Of a stretch of DNA of 64,000 nt, positions 19,435 through 31,970 are shown one piece after another; position 1 is the first letter of the stretch, and each line of letters opens with the position of its first letter. The stretch comes from Actinostola sp. cb2023. Its lineage: Eukaryota; Cnidaria; Anthozoa; Actiniaria; Actinostolidae. A program made the position numbers and the translations under genes. Where the stretch lies: positions 185,745 to 249,744 of the forward strand of contig JAUJYZ010000528.1 in the NCBI GenBank assembly GCA_033675265.1. The letters are read 5' to 3'. The notes beneath the pieces were generated by a model, which saw only the letters and a program-made list of their open reading frames with translations, did not search any database and was not told the origin of the DNA.

Positions 19435-20638
19435 GGTCCATTTCTCATTTTTGTATTCCTTAGGCTGCAGTTGTATTGTGTTTTATTGTAGCTGTGCCGT
19501 GGGGGTCGCTCGGGCAGAAATTTTGCATTATTCATTGGAATTTTTCCCTTTCAGTCAATGAATTTGTTCATTAAACAAATTATAATAATACATACATGTA
19601 GACATCGAGACTGTACAGTTTTTGAGGAATGAGTTTTGAGTGTTGGATATTGGTTTTTGGGTATTGGTATAGACGTTAGGGGTACAAGGTCTTTGGTTAT
19701 GGGTACATTGTGGGCAGTAAACCACATGCCACCTCGTCTCCTTACCTCCGTGCGACGTGATAATGAGTATTCAGTGAGGATATATTACTATTCGCACCAG
19801 TCCCTTGCAGAGCGAGTATATAAGGAACGCCCACTAATCAACTCTGCCCAATTCAAGTAACTAGCATTATGTCGCCCACTCAGTCAAGCTGATCTCTTTT
19901 GTGCTCACTCCCTTGACGCCGCATTCAATTCTAGTCCGCACCCTCCCACCCCCTTTTCAGTTTTATTTCAGTCTCCATTAAATACGGTCGTCATTATCTC
20001 CATTCCTTACTACGAGCATGAAAGGGACTGCCGCGAATAGTATGCTATCCGCAAGGTTCATTGAACATGTTTGGGCATTTATTTGTAGTTTATAGCTTTG
20101 AAGGTAGCCTCAAGAGATTTTGAGGAGGAGATGAATAATTATTTGTAAGCTTGGTGGACATTGGTTTATTAAGTACAACGATTTACTTTAAATTTCATCA
20201 TCTTGTACCTATACAATGCAGGCCGTATGGTACATGTACATAAGGGCTGTACTAAACAGCGAAACAGCGAAACGAAACCAGAAACGAAACACCGAAACGA
20301 AACAGGGATGAATATCTGATATTCCATATATTGAACAGAGAAAAGAAAATAATCATAGTACAATTCACTCTAAAAATAAGTTTATTTCAAAATTAAAGCG
20401 ACTCGATCGTACCTTAAATATATCAGCTTAAGCTTAACAACTGATGATGGAAGTCTGATTCTGGTTGTCGGACTTCGCTTCCATGCTTTACTGACATGTG
20501 AACTCAATCCTTTGATGTACAAGCTTTGAAATAGTACAGGTATTCCCTACGGCCCTCGGCATTTATATGGCTTATTGCCTCCGTTCTCGGTATTGTAAAG
20601 CGCTATTGGATAAATTAGAAATAGCGCTATATAAATTG

Positions 20639-20640
<2 letters not shown>
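19435..20640. other. Non-coding 3' flank of the first DIRS-like copy and unique sequence
   Basis: No convincing ORF. Contains a TATA-like GAGTATATAAGGAACGCC near 19808, which could belong to a terminal repeat of the retrotransposon, and a short GAAAC-rich microsatellite at about 20258-20310. The 3' terminus of the DIRS-like element cannot be placed because its 5' end is outside the window. Confidence 0.4.
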
Positions 20641-20674
<34 letters not shown>

Positions 20675-20676
20675 TA
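20585..20676 (+). repeat. SINE/LINE-type 3' tail ending in (TTA)n
   Basis: TAAAGCGCTATTGGATAAAT and GCGCTATATAAATTG followed by about 13 ATT units. The same GCGCT...AAT plus (ATT)n arrangement occurs in reverse at 33905-33970, so it is a repeated retroposon tail. Confidence 0.55.
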
Positions 20677-20826
20677 TCTCTTACGTAAAATAGACTTTAT
20701 TTAGAAGCTATCATTCAATTACTGTATTTTACTGTAATTTACGTAAAGCCGGCCACATACATTCTTACCAAATACCCAGCACAGATACATAGCCTGGGTT
20801 TCCTGTGGTATTAGGGGGGCACAATA

Positions 20827-21032
20827 GAGTCGTTTTCGTATGAGTGGGAAACCTACGGTACAGAGTTACGGTACGGTACGGAATCGAACACATTGTATTC
20901 AACCAATCACAGCGCACAAAATCATTTCTCAACCAATCAGAATGCTTGAATACTGCACTATGATGGCGCGATAAGGTCATCGCATGGCACGAACCGTACC
21001 ATAACTATTTCCCACTAATACGAAAATGACTC
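20827..21032. mobile_element. 206-bp MITE with TA duplication
   Basis: Ends GAGTCGTTTTCGTA and TACGAAAATGACTC are inverted and flanked on both sides by TA, as for Tc1/mariner-type MITEs. The interior contains two CCAATCA motifs and no ORF. Confidence 0.6.
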
Positions 21033-21184
21033 TATGACAAGCAGCGAAGTTACTATTGGGATTAGACTAGGATATAGATTAGGATGTATATTTTTATTTT
21101 CAAGATATATATGTTTTATAGATTAGGAGGGCCATAAATGTTTCAGCTTAAGCTGTAATATGTTTTCCACCCTCGTGAAATAAA

Positions 21185-21330
21185 GTGTATTATTATTCGT
21201 AATGTACTTCGTAAAGTTTCATCAAGCGTAAAAAGACTCAGAAAAAATACTGAGCCCAGACGGGAATTGAACCCGTGACCTCCTGGAATTTTAGCCAGGC
21301 GCTCTAACCACTGAGCCACTGGGAACTCAT
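21185..21330 (-). mobile_element. tRNA-derived SINE
   Basis: On the minus strand, 21326-21251 folds roughly as a tRNA: A box TGGCTCAGTGGTTAGAGC, anticodon stem CCTGG/CCAGG with an 8-base loop, and B box GGGTTCAATTCCC. Acceptor-stem mismatches and the abnormal anticodon loop argue against a functional tRNA. A short unrelated body and AT-rich tail follow toward 21185. Confidence 0.65.
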
Positions 21331-21781
21331 GTGATTAGGCAGGTCTTGGTTCGTGTTAATACCCAGGTCACCGAAGGCTCTACCAACATGGTTTATCGTA
21401 CTCTTCGTAAGGAGGAAGGTCAGTTATGTCGTCTTGTTTTCAAAATAACCACAATAATTCATAGAGATATGGATTTATCAGTCAAGTACTAGTACTGCAA
21501 AGGGTTTAGAAATCTTTAGAACTTAGAACGAAGTAAGTTGATACACGTATACGTAGTGAAGAGAAAAAAGCAATTACGTCAGTTGTGAGGTTTTACATCG
21601 AGCCAAGGTAAACCCATATTTACACTTCATCCAAACATTGTTTAATCACTCTGCGATGTCTAGTTTATATAAACGGTATTTGTATTTGTATGGATATATT
21701 TATGATACCAAATAAATAAACTATGTCATTGTCATTCATGATTCGCTGAGATTGTGAAATCGCAGTACTGAAATTGCAAGG

Positions 21782-21848
21782 AAAGCATGTTCTACCGAGT
21801 CACGCAACAAAAATTGCAAGGAAAGCATGTTCTACCGAGTCACGCAAC
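21782..21848. repeat. Tandem duplication, 38-bp unit
   Basis: AAGGAAAGCATGTTCTACCG and the bases after it occur twice in a row, perfectly. No coding significance seen. Confidence 0.8.
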
Positions 21849-21981
21849 GAGCGACCAAAATATGACCCATGGCACGACCTATAAACTCGGCTTGATATTT
21901 CGCCGAATCGAACCATGCAAAATTACCAAATTATATACACCTATTTCAAAAAAGGTTGTCGAGGACATCAGTCCATAGGCA

Positions 21982-22198
21982 ATAGGTTATACGTCGCTGC
22001 AAGACCGAATTGCATTATGGTAACAGCTTGAATAGCCAAAGATAGCACTACTTGTATGAAAAGCTGTATGATATTATAACTATTTGAATTCAATCATGCC
22101 AAGACAAATTTTGAATCGAATTTTAATTCACTGGCATACACGACATTCAAGCTGTTACCATAATGCAGTTCGGTCTTGGAACGACCTATAACCTGTCG
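21982..22198. mobile_element. Palindromic MITE nested in the left terminal repeat
   Basis: Arms share GACCGAATTGCATTATGGTA in inverted form (GCAGTTCGGTCTTGG at right) around a central AT-rich loop. The flanking repeat is continuous when it is skipped, judging from the uninterrupted right-hand copy. A related arm occurs at 24993-25024. Confidence 0.5.
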
Positions 22199-22605
22199 GT
22201 GGAGGCTAAAAGGGATGCCTCAAAAGGACCATATTAAATATTCATTTCCATGACGTCAGTCGACGGTCTCCGAAAGAGTTCTCGGGTTTCGTTTTCTTTT
22301 TGATCGACTGATCGACTGGAATTTCGAGAACTGCATTATATTGATCCAGGGGCGTTAATGTTATGGTCAGTAATAATGCGGGAAAGAGCGGGAATATTTT
22401 AAATTTTGAAATAACTAAATCCCTGTACTCATGGATTCGCTATCACTACTTGAAAAGTTGAACAATTTAGTTGCAATAGACGACTCACTAGTTTGGCTAT
22501 GCTAAAGATATAGAAGAAACATATCAAGTTCTAATGCAGTTCGAAACCATCACAACGCGCGCGACTCGATTTCCTTCCTTTTATAGCAAAAGTATTATTT
22601 ACAAT

Positions 22606-22697
22606 ATGAGTGGCAATGTTGTATCTTATTTACAATCTCGAGCCGAAGGCGAGAGATTGTAAATAAGAGTACAACATTGTCACGAATATTGTAAATT
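22606..22697. repeat. Imperfect palindrome
   Basis: ACAATATGAGTGGCAATGTTG is mirrored by the right half; the centre is TCTCGAGCCGAAGGCGAGA. Could form a cruciform. No terminal duplication recognised. Confidence 0.6.
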
Positions 22698-24486
22698 ACT
22701 TATAATATTGTTTAATCATTGTTTGAACCAGGTAGGCGTTTCAACCAGAATTGTAGTCAATATCTGATTGAGATGAAAAGAATATAATAATTAAATAACT
22801 GTTCTTTTAGCATTCAATTCTCATTCCGATTGCTTGACCGCACTAAACAATGAAGGCAGTTTCGTATTATATTAAGATATCGATTGTTTAATAAATGTTT
22901 TATTCCTTTTCATACTTGGTAGTTTTTGAATAGAGTTGATTGCTCATTAAGACATAACAAAGAACAAATACGGCAAATATGTAATATGCCTGCTTTTCCA
23001 TTTAGAATACATTTACACTTTTGTTTGGTTTTCAAAGGGCGCTTTAATTGTGAATGCGCACGGATTTTTGATTCTTTTCAATCAAATCAAGAACAGTTCT
23101 CATAGGAAGGTCATAAAGCACGGGCGTCAGTTTGAGACGATGGCTAACAAATTTCGTAAACTGCCAAAAGTGCATCACAAGAGAGTCAGTTGTTGAGGGA
23201 ATGTGCACAAACTAGCACCGAAGTGGAGTGTAAAGATTTCTGAAGTCTGTCAGCCGGATGTCTCGTAAAAACAAGTTAGCAAGGAAAGAGTCTATTGACT
23301 TTCTTTTGACACATAAATTCCGTATGAAGTTCTAGTTCGACTAACATTACTTTACCATCTTCTAATTCGAGGTTCTTGAAAATGATAATGTAGCAAGTAA
23401 CGGCAATATTTAGCGAGAACTGTGCGAAGTCCTTAATTTGAACTGAGTAATCTCGTGTCTTTCAAAGTTTGTTATAATTTATTTGAGATTGTGAAAGAAT
23501 TGCCGCACAAAGCTAGAAATCCAATGATTGTATCATTAGTAAGTAAGTCACTGTGAAGGTGCTAAGCTCCAATAGAGGAAGAAAGTTACATTAAAGAAAC
23601 TGCAGAACAAAATCTAACGTGTACTGATTTTTCTTAATTAGCTTTTAGGATAATGTATTGTTCCTCTCATATAATGCATTGATCGATACAGAATACATAT
23701 AGAACTTATTAGTATTCTGTATCTGATACAGAATACTAATAAGCTTTATTACTATTCTGTATCATACTTATGAACAATTGCAGTAATTAATCAACCCCAC
23801 CTATTCCCTGCCAACTATTCAAGCCCTCCCCGTGCTTTTAGTTTCTTGGAAATTGTATGGGAGTTACAAGGTAGCCACGTGACCAGAATGCTGAGCACAG
23901 ATTGATTATTGATTATTAATGAATAGTATAAGAGATATTACAGGCGCGTTCCTGGGCATTCAGTTCAGCTTTAAGGTGCGCGCGACCGAAAAGTGTTGAA
24001 GAACATCATTAAGTTAGCGTCCCGGCCTGTATCCCAGGTGAGGTAAACTTGAATCAGCTGTAAATATTCTGCAGGTGACTTGCAAGATCGGTTTTGGCGT
24101 GAAATTGCAGTAAGACGTAAAAGTTACTTTTAGGTTCAGTGTGCCGACTGCCACATTTATTCGTTTCTCTCAGGATGTCATGGTGTGAATTTTATTTACT
24201 ACCGATCGAGAAAAATCGAAATGAAATGCTCTTTGTAATTGCCAAGTTGAGAAATTGACACAAAAACAATGCCGCGCGCAGTCTAGACGGTGTACGAGCA
24301 GGGTCTTTGAAGAGTTTCATTATAAAAATCCCTCTCGAAGGCAATTGTTTGGGAACTGACACAAGGGCGAACTTTTTTGAGGAAAAGGTTTTTTTTCTTG
24401 TGTAGACATGGATAGTATAGAGTTTACTGGAGAGGAATCAATACGATTAAAATGAGGCCAGCGTTTATAGTTTGTGACACTATACG

Positions 24487-24665
24487 CAGGGGCGGATCCA
24501 AGGGGGGGCATGGGGGACCGGTGCCCAGAATGGATGGAAATTGCATTTTCGAGCTTCTAGATTTCAAAATTTTCTGGGGGGCATGCCCCCACATCCCTTA
24601 GAAGAAGGAGCCTTACGGCCCCTTAGTGGTGCACCTCCCTTTCAAAATCTCCAGATCCGCCCCTG
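24487..24665. mobile_element. 179-bp MITE with CAGGGGCGGATC ends
   Basis: Terminal inverted repeats CAGGGGCGGATC/GATCCGCCCCTG, flanked by ATACG on both sides (5-bp direct repeat). Interior G/C-rich, non-coding. The terminal sequence resembles widespread hAT-like MITEs. Confidence 0.75.
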
Positions 24666-25412
24666 ATACGTGATTCTGAACATCGATAACAAATATTCTC
24701 CGATACAAATTGACATGCAGTGATAATCGATGATACTCATCACTCCATCATAATAAATAAAACCAACTTTCAGTACACTCAGAGCCAGCGATTGTGCATT
24801 TTGATTTCCCGATGTGTTCCGCCATATTGAATTTGATTCTTCGGGAAATGAGCTCGGGGGATTGTCGTACATTATCCGTGACGTCGTGGAATTGAATATT
24901 TAATGAGGTCCTTTTGAGGCCCCCACCATCGCCTATGAACTGATGTCCTCGACAACCTTTTTTGAAATACAGTAGGTGTATAAGTCCAGTTAAAGCTGTT
25001 ACCATAATGCAGTTCGGTCTTGGAAAGAACTATCTGATGTCCACGGTAATCTTTTTTGAAATACAAACTGTACGGTGTATAACCTAAGCCCAGGGGTTAG
25101 CGTTATAACTCCCTTTTTTAATTTGGAAGTGCTAATTAATGATTAGTTAGTATTATTACATGTACATTTACGTCTGCCTTCTGGTTCAACATTCTGTGTG
25201 TTCAGAACTTTGATTGATGCATAGCAGCCTTTGAACTTCTGAGTCCATGTAATATTTACTGTGCCATATTGAAACCCTCCGTAAACACCCAAACTACATG
25301 TACATGTAAGAATTTAACTCCTAAATGGTATGATGAGCATCCCTGTCACTTTTACATGTACTGTAGCTTATGAGTTATGTATGACATTCCGTGAACCCTC
25401 CATGCACATGCA

Positions 25413-25833
25413 CCCGGGGAGGGGGGACTCCGATACCAAAGTGGCGGGGATGCTCGTCGTCCCTTTTAGGTGTTTTTTCGTGTTTTGGTCCCACTTAGGG
25501 TGTCAGAAATAAAAATGACCACCAATAGAGTTTTCCGGTCCCTTTTAGGGTATTCAATCAACAGCGATATTTAAAAACGTTCTTTAAAAATAGCTTAAAG
25601 ATTTATATGACAACGTTTTCTTAAACTTGTAAGAGTGGAAGGCGTTTGATGCTAGTGTCTTTTATACTATTAAAATGACTTTTTAAATTGGTCCCTTTTA
25701 GGGGTAAAAATATTCGCTGCCACGCCCACCAAGACAAGACTCCGGTCCCTTTTAGGGGTCATTTTCAAAATTTCCGACGAGCATCCCTACCCCCTTTTAT
25801 AAGGGAGTCCCCCCCCCCCCCCCCCCCCCCGGG
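25413..25833. mobile_element. 421-bp CCCGGGG-ended MITE with 8-bp target duplication
   Basis: Begins CCCGGGGAGGGGGGACTC and ends with a long C run plus CCCGGG. Flanked by perfect CACATGCA (25405-25412 and 25834-25841). The interior repeats the phrase GTCCCTTTTAGGGGT four or five times. hAT-like duplication length. Confidence 0.75.
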
Positions 25834-25884
25834 CACATGCACTGACATACACTGTATATTTTGTAGTGATGCAGTTGCTCTCAC

Positions 25885-26259
25885 CTGATACTGTCAAATT
25901 CACATGGAAATACACAAAATCCCCGGCACCATCTTCTCTTATTCTTGCAGCGTATGTGTTGCTGTCATCGAGTGATAGGTTTGTTATAACGAACCAAGCG
26001 TGGCCTTGTGCGATGTTCCCAACGAAGTGAACTCGGTTTTTGTAGCGAGATGCAGCATTGTCCAAGTCAGGATAGAATTGAACTCCTGAAGATTTTACAA
26101 TGATAAAGCGAGGCAAGACTGGGCCGTTCAAATGATCATACAATCCCCATTTAGCTTCTAGAATCTTAGTTCCTGTTGTGGTCCACAAAAAAGTCGCGTT
26201 TCCACCGACCGTGCCTACAAGTACAGTGTTTTTATTGGGGCCATTGACAGTGCAGACGA
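25885..26259 (-). CDS. Immunoglobulin V-set domain exon
   Basis: On the minus strand an acceptor (cttttgtag) and a donor (G|gtgagagc) bound 375 nt in phase 1-1, the usual layout of extracellular Ig exons. The translation reads VGTVGGNATFLWTT...KWGLYD...RVHFVGNIAQGHAWFVITNLSLDDSNTYAARIRED...FHVNLTVSG. It has V-set strand order, with the LSLDDSNTY segment equivalent to the D-x-G/S-x-Y pattern. The canonical Cys pair is absent: Phe replaces the first Cys and Ala the second, as in some invertebrate V domains. Part of a membrane or secreted receptor; other exons not identified nearby. Confidence 0.7.
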
Positions 26260-26707
26260 CTACAAAAGATGGCAGCATAACATTAGTCATTGCTACAATT
26301 AAGTTATGTATTCTGCCGTTCAGTGTTATGTGACTACGAGTTAGCTTACATACCTCCTACAATAGAAACAAGAAAAAAAGATACCAGCGATTTTCCAGTC
26401 GAAGTTGATTCATGAATAATTAATCGCCTACGGCTCGAGTTTGTAAATCCCATACAGATCGGCCGCTCACATTGTATATAGTACTTACAGACGTTACACA
26501 TTGTGTGTTACAGACGTTATGCAGATATGTTACGTTGTAAAAAGTACATGCTTTCTTCACTGTTTTCATATTATTGTTTTTCTCAACTCTTATTTAAATG
26601 CATGTTGTGAAAAGCATCACAGGATTTTTATGCAAAAATCTTCAATATTTATTTTCAATAGAACCTTCAAAAATATAATTTCTGCAGTTTACAAATTATC
26701 TCATTGC

Positions 26708-26742
<35 letters not shown>

Positions 26743-29700
26743 AATATATATACTTGCCATCCTACTAATAGTGTTACACACTTCTAGATCTACTGTCTTA
26801 TACATATCTTTGTCTCTTGAAAGTATCCACTGTTTTTATTAATACCTTTTACAGTAAATGGATCACAGCCTTCTACTGTAGCTGAACTGGACCATAAACC
26901 AAACAAAATGGATTTACTATATCAATATCATCTCGCCTGGGCCAGTAATAGGTTGTAGATCCTTTGATTTGTGATGAATGCAGAAACTTCACCTTAGCAG
27001 CCCAGACTAAATTGACAAAGACGGCCTGCCGATGTAATACTTGTTTACTATGTAATATATAATCAACTACATAGTTTAGACTCTGGCTTAGGTCCTATGT
27101 ACAATGTAAGCTGAGTTTGGATTCTGCTCATGCAACTCAATCATAATTTCTTCATGGAATCCTGGCACACTGTATGGCTCAATAAGAGGATCACCAAGAG
27201 CTACATGTAGTGCCCTTGCATACATGTATACACACAAAAACGGCCACAGTCATCATAACCGTTCCCTTGTGGTAGAACAATGAGCTATAAAAGCAGTTAG
27301 TACTGTAGTTTTGTACCGAAAGCTTGAACGTATGCCACACCCACGCACGTTTCCAGAGCTAATTTAATTGTGGGTTTTAGCCTTCCAATGTTAGAAAGAC
27401 TGTCAAGGACAACAACAAACCTCAGCTTAGGCTACAGTTTTGTATATGGCTACCATGAAGCAGTGTTCACTAATATGGTTCGAATTGCAATGGCAGCAGT
27501 ATGAGATCACACTCCTCGATTTTTCATGACCGAAGCAAAACACTTACTAAGATGGAACGCGAGTAACAGAATACAACAGACTTAGAGTAAACTATAAACA
27601 TATTATATCATGTTTGCCTTATTAATAGACCACTATAGTTATAGAATAGTGTGTGTTCCAGTGTGAGTGTTGTGTTTGAGTGAGAGTGAAAAGGGAGTTT
27701 TAGAACTGGGCAATGGGAGCTCGAGCGGGGATACTAGGCTTATTCACACATAGTTCTAAGCTTATATTGTTATTGCAATTGACATTTATATTATAAGATT
27801 TTTACTAGATTATAGATATGTCATCAATAAATCATTATTATTATTAAAGTCACCTAACCTTGGTGCCTCGGTAATTTCGTCAACAGAGCACTTTTCAAAC
27901 CTTTCCCATGGAAGGGTTTTTACCACAAACGAAGCTTGAGAGGATCGATATATACATGTACATGTCAAATTATAGTTTGATTATATACTAATAGCCACTT
28001 GTCAGTGTCTTTATATTAAATAATTATAAGGTGGAAAATTAACCTATTCAATTAGCAATGGGTTGACGAATTGAACTATAACACACACATTTTCTAGTGT
28101 ATTATTTTACCTTTAAGTTTCATTGCATAAAATATATATATATTTCGTACAGTGTAACGACTGTAACAAAAGCTGTAACGTGTGTAACACCAAACTTTTC
28201 TTCATTGCTTAGAGTGAATAGAATAATGCTGGAAAGTTTACTGTTTATAATAAACTTCAAACATATAGCAAGAGCTCCATCACTGACCAATTATGGTTTT
28301 AAAGGTTTTTAAAGTGCAACTGAAATGAAATATTTTATTGCATTTTATATTATAGATTATTCAAAGAAATAATGTTATCATAAATATATTTTTGTAAAAT
28401 GGTTGCTTTCTAAGATATTCAAGAAAAACATGTTGCAGAGTGTGACGTCACAAGGTTTGTAAAGTTCTGTTTCACTCAAATCCTCTAAATGTATTTTGAC
28501 TTTTACAATGGAAAAACAAAAGAGCATCAAACAATTTTTAGCTGAGTAAAAGTGCACATCTTATGCTTGCAAAAAAAGCTTTGAATTGTATATCCTTTTC
28601 TTTTTTCAGTCAGTAAACGACCATTGGGCAAAGGAAAACCGGGACATGGGCATGGAAGATTTCCAAGCACGACAACACCCGGCTGTTTAACATAGACTAT
28701 ATATGGCCAACATACAATTTTAAAGAAATTTCATCGACCAAAAATTGCACGATCGCATGACCTTAGTTAAAAATACGAATACATTTATGTACGCGATACA
28801 GGGCTAAATGTGTTTTATATTTATATTGAAGCCCGAGTAAGTGTGTGACATGCAACTGATGTAACGAGAATTTATTGAATATTGCAATTCAGTACTAGTG
28901 CCATTGTTAGCGTCCTCTACGTCGCTGTCCTATAGCGATAGCATATAAACTCCATTATAGCTCAAGTTCGAAGCCTGAGTACAATTCAGTCTAATACATC
29001 GTTCGATTTGTCTCCCAATTAATCAGAAAATGTACTTATATATGATAATAATGATACTTTGCTATCAAATATAATAAGCCAAAGAAGTAAATAATTAATG
29101 TGTTCAAAATGACGAAAAGATGGACTATCGATTGTTTAACTGACCTACAGGCGGAAGTAACATGGATATACCAAGCAATCCAGCAACAGCGAGATACTGA
29201 TAATGGCCACAAGACATGGCAGTGGTTGTAGGCGATAAATGGTTGATATTACTGTTAACAACGACTAGATAATGTCAACTGATGAAGACTGCAGACTGAT
29301 TCCAAGCTGTTTATATCATGTACTATAATTATATTCATATCTTATTGTTTAGAACTTCACCTCTGACATTGGAATATAATTAGTAACGAAACTCATGAAT
29401 CAATCAATAAATGAAGAAAAGATTGGATGGATGGGTTAATATGAAGAATTAAGTCTGCAAGAGATATGACCGCATCTTATCACTTATCACTGTTTAGGAA
29501 ACAAATTAAAGAATCATTGTCACTGAGCAATAGACACGTACCAAATTAGGACTAAAGAAATTAGTGGCAACATTAAATGATCGCCGAAAGGCATTTAACA
29601 AAGTACTAGTCAGAAACAACAACGAAACTGACATCTGGAAAACTGGTCCATCTAATATACCGTTTCTACTGGTGCTAATGTCCCTGGTGTTTGTGTCCTC

Positions 29701-30690
29701 ATTTGTCAACTTTATTGTGTTGTCGCTCTTTTACATTTATTAACGTGTTTTACTTTCGATATTTTCATGGCTCAACACTGACATACTTAATGTTTCTAGT
29801 GAATTGTGTTACTTTGTTTTCATACCAAAAGAATACGTCAAAACTCGAAGGTCAAACCATCCAACACTGGGGTGAAGTTTCTCATTAGCATATTGTATGA
29901 CTGAGTCAGCAAGAGAGCTGCTTCAGTACTAAATTGCTGTCTCGTTTCTTTCTTTCGGTTTTCGTGGTTTAAACCTCTGGCTGACGAGGTTCGATTATAA
30001 TGACTTGTGGCTTTAGTTTGGTTGTTGTTGTGGTTAATTATTGCTTCATGTTGTTTGGTTCAGTGGTTTTCTCCTGTAGGTACGGTATTTTCTCATCATG
30101 CTCATTGGAACTCATTACCTTGTTGAATAAGTTATTTGGTATGTGATATAACGGGCCGTTCACACTTGGACCATTTTGGATCGATCTAGTTTGGATCGAT
30201 CTAGTTTGGATTTGTTCCATGCAATAGCAGATGAAACTTGTCATCAGCGTCCCTTTTTCTTTTGTAAAGTAAGCAAAAGTATTTTCAAATACTGCTCCTT
30301 TGGACAGTTTTGTCAGAATCGACAGAGTGCGAACAGACCGAATTATGTAATCAGTCTATTTCACCTTCCTACTTCATCTCATTTTCTTTTCATCTCCCCG
30401 TTTTCTCTTTTCAAAGGGTGTATTGAAGCTCGAACTCAAGGGTTCCTCAGTCTTGTTCATTTTCAGCTGGTGTTGACTAAAAGTTATCATTTGAACAGTT
30501 AATGAATTGACCATGTTATTAACATACACTTAGAAGAAAACACAAATATTGTGGACGTTAGATATCCCGGGGATGAAGGTGGTCAACGGCAAGTACTAAC
30601 CAGCACTCCCGTCCGTGGGTTCCTCCATGAGTTCTTGCCCATCCTCCCCTCCCACCATCCCCTCCCGGTTTTGATATATCACATGCATGT
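26260..30690. other. Largely non-coding interval
   Basis: No gene supported. Contains an (ATT)n microsatellite at 26706-26736 and AT-rich unique sequence. A possible plus-strand terminal exon after a strong polypyrimidine tract lies near 28611-28700. A duplicated 17-bp GATCGATCTAGTTTG unit sits at about 30178-30212. Confidence 0.4.
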
Positions 30691-30698
30691 CATTTAGG

Positions 30699-31034
30699 CA
30701 CAGGGAGCCCAAGCTCATTATCTGTGAAGACCGTTTTACGTTTAATTTGCATATTTACAGTAAATGTATGTGGCTTTGCATATTTACAGTAAATGTATGT
30801 GGCTTTAAAACATCCCTCCGTATTTCAAGATTTTTCGTAAATAAAATGTGTTTTTTTCCGCTGAAACGCCGTCACAGCATCGAAAGTAGTAAGAACAACA
30901 CATTAGTGAAAAAAAAAAAAATTATTTACGAAAAATCTTGAAATACGGAGGGATGTTTTAAAGCCACATACATTTACTGTAAATATGCAAATTAAACAAC
31001 GGTCTTCACAGATAATGAGCTTGGGCTCCCTGTG
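30699..31034. mobile_element. 336-bp MITE with long inverted arms and ATTTAGG duplication
   Basis: Ends CACAGGGAGCCCAAGCTC/GAGCTTGGGCTCCCTGTG are inverted; arms extend about 130 bp. ATTTAGG flanks it on both sides (30692-30698, 31035-31041). The left arm contains a duplicated 30-bp unit (CATATTTACAGTAAATGTAT). A fragment of the same end occurs at 59286-59306. Confidence 0.8.
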
Positions 31035-31480
31035 ATTTAGGTTATATCATTGCTCTTCGTTTGTTCATCGGTTCTTTTTCAAAGAAAGCTGTCACTAGTA
31101 TGGAACCATATCGCTGATGACGTCATATCCGGTGGGCGATGACGTTATATTCGGAGGAAATTCGGTGGAAATTCGGTGGACTCTTCGGTTGGATGACGTC
31201 ATCTTCGGTCGGGAATTTAGGTGGAAGCTTCGGTGGATGACAGAGATTAGATTAGAGAGTGAAAGAATCTGAGCTTTTTTCTCTCAAAGGATTTTATTGA
31301 TTGCATAATACCTTCATAAATTACAATTACTTATGACGTATTGTTTACGTTGGAATAAGTCTACAGGCTTTGATACTCAGTGTGACGGTTGCGTAACGTT
31401 CATTACTTCTAACTACGTAAAGACGTATTGCTTAGGTTGGAATAAGTCTATACGTTTTGATACTCAGTATGACGGTTACG

Positions 31481-31799
31481 TCACGGTTGATACGTATTTG
31501 GTTCACTTTTGCTGACGTCCATTTGTTTTGAACGAAGAGGTTCGTACATTCCTGTTGGATCACCGTGTTGTGATGTTTTGGTCGCTGGGTCGAGCTGTTG
31601 ATCATAATGACCAGGATCTTGATTGGTCTGTCTGTTGTCTGGATTTCCTGGTATTTCATACTGACATGAAGTGCTTGGTGTGTGTGGCTGGACACGAGAA
31701 GGTTGAACAGATTCGTACTCAACACTTGGTTGGCTTGATGGTGGTACATGTAATACTGCACTAGATGAAGGTGACGTTGCAGCCATCTCAACTACGTTC
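31481..31799 (-). CDS. Probable cytoplasmic-tail terminal exon of the Ig/FN3 receptor gene
   Basis: A minus-strand acceptor (gatttacag) at 31800 opens about 105 residues, Pro/Ser/Gln-rich, ending at a stop at 31481. Three tyrosine motifs are spaced along it: EYESVQ, QYEIPG and MYEPLR, resembling SH2-binding or endocytic sites. It lies 1.3 kb downstream of the TM exon with a Harbinger-like MITE between. The joining phase does not fit (the TM exon ends in phase 2, this frame needs phase 0), so a missing small exon or another splice site must be assumed. Confidence 0.5.
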
Positions 31800-31970
31800 T
31801 GTAAATCATTAACATCATTTTATTATTATGACTTTCTTGCGATCAAAACTGGATTTTGTATAGAAAACCAAAACAACGACTATAAATGTATGTTTTAGTT
31901 TAACCAATCAACTTACAGGTACATACAATGATACTCACATCATAAACTGAATCGGTAGGAGTTTTCCTAA

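Larger units (their letters stand above)
21931..24985. mobile_element. 3.05-kb non-coding element with terminal inverted repeats
   Basis: The left end (TTATATACACCTATTTC, then TTGTCGAGGACATCAG) is mirrored at the right end (24931-24985), and inner blocks at 22217-22260 and 24878-24922 are also inverted. The left repeat is interrupted by a smaller palindromic insertion (21982-22198). No transposase ORF; internal palindromes at 22606-22697 and 23692-23765. Confidence 0.5.

Noticed and set aside
20765..20980. 71-residue minus-strand ORF
   Set aside because: Contained in a TA-flanked MITE; no domain.
21251..21326. tRNA gene (minus strand)
   Set aside because: Acceptor stem has mismatches and the anticodon loop is 8 bases, with a SINE-like body after it; better explained as the tRNA-derived head of a SINE.
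28611..28700. Possible terminal exon after a strong polypyrimidine tract and CAG
   Set aside because: About 28 residues of low-complexity Gly/Pro/Lys with no partner exon; cannot be supported.
30687..30941. 84-residue ORF
   Set aside because: Lies entirely within the inverted arms of a 336-bp MITE and ends in a poly-A-derived lysine tract.
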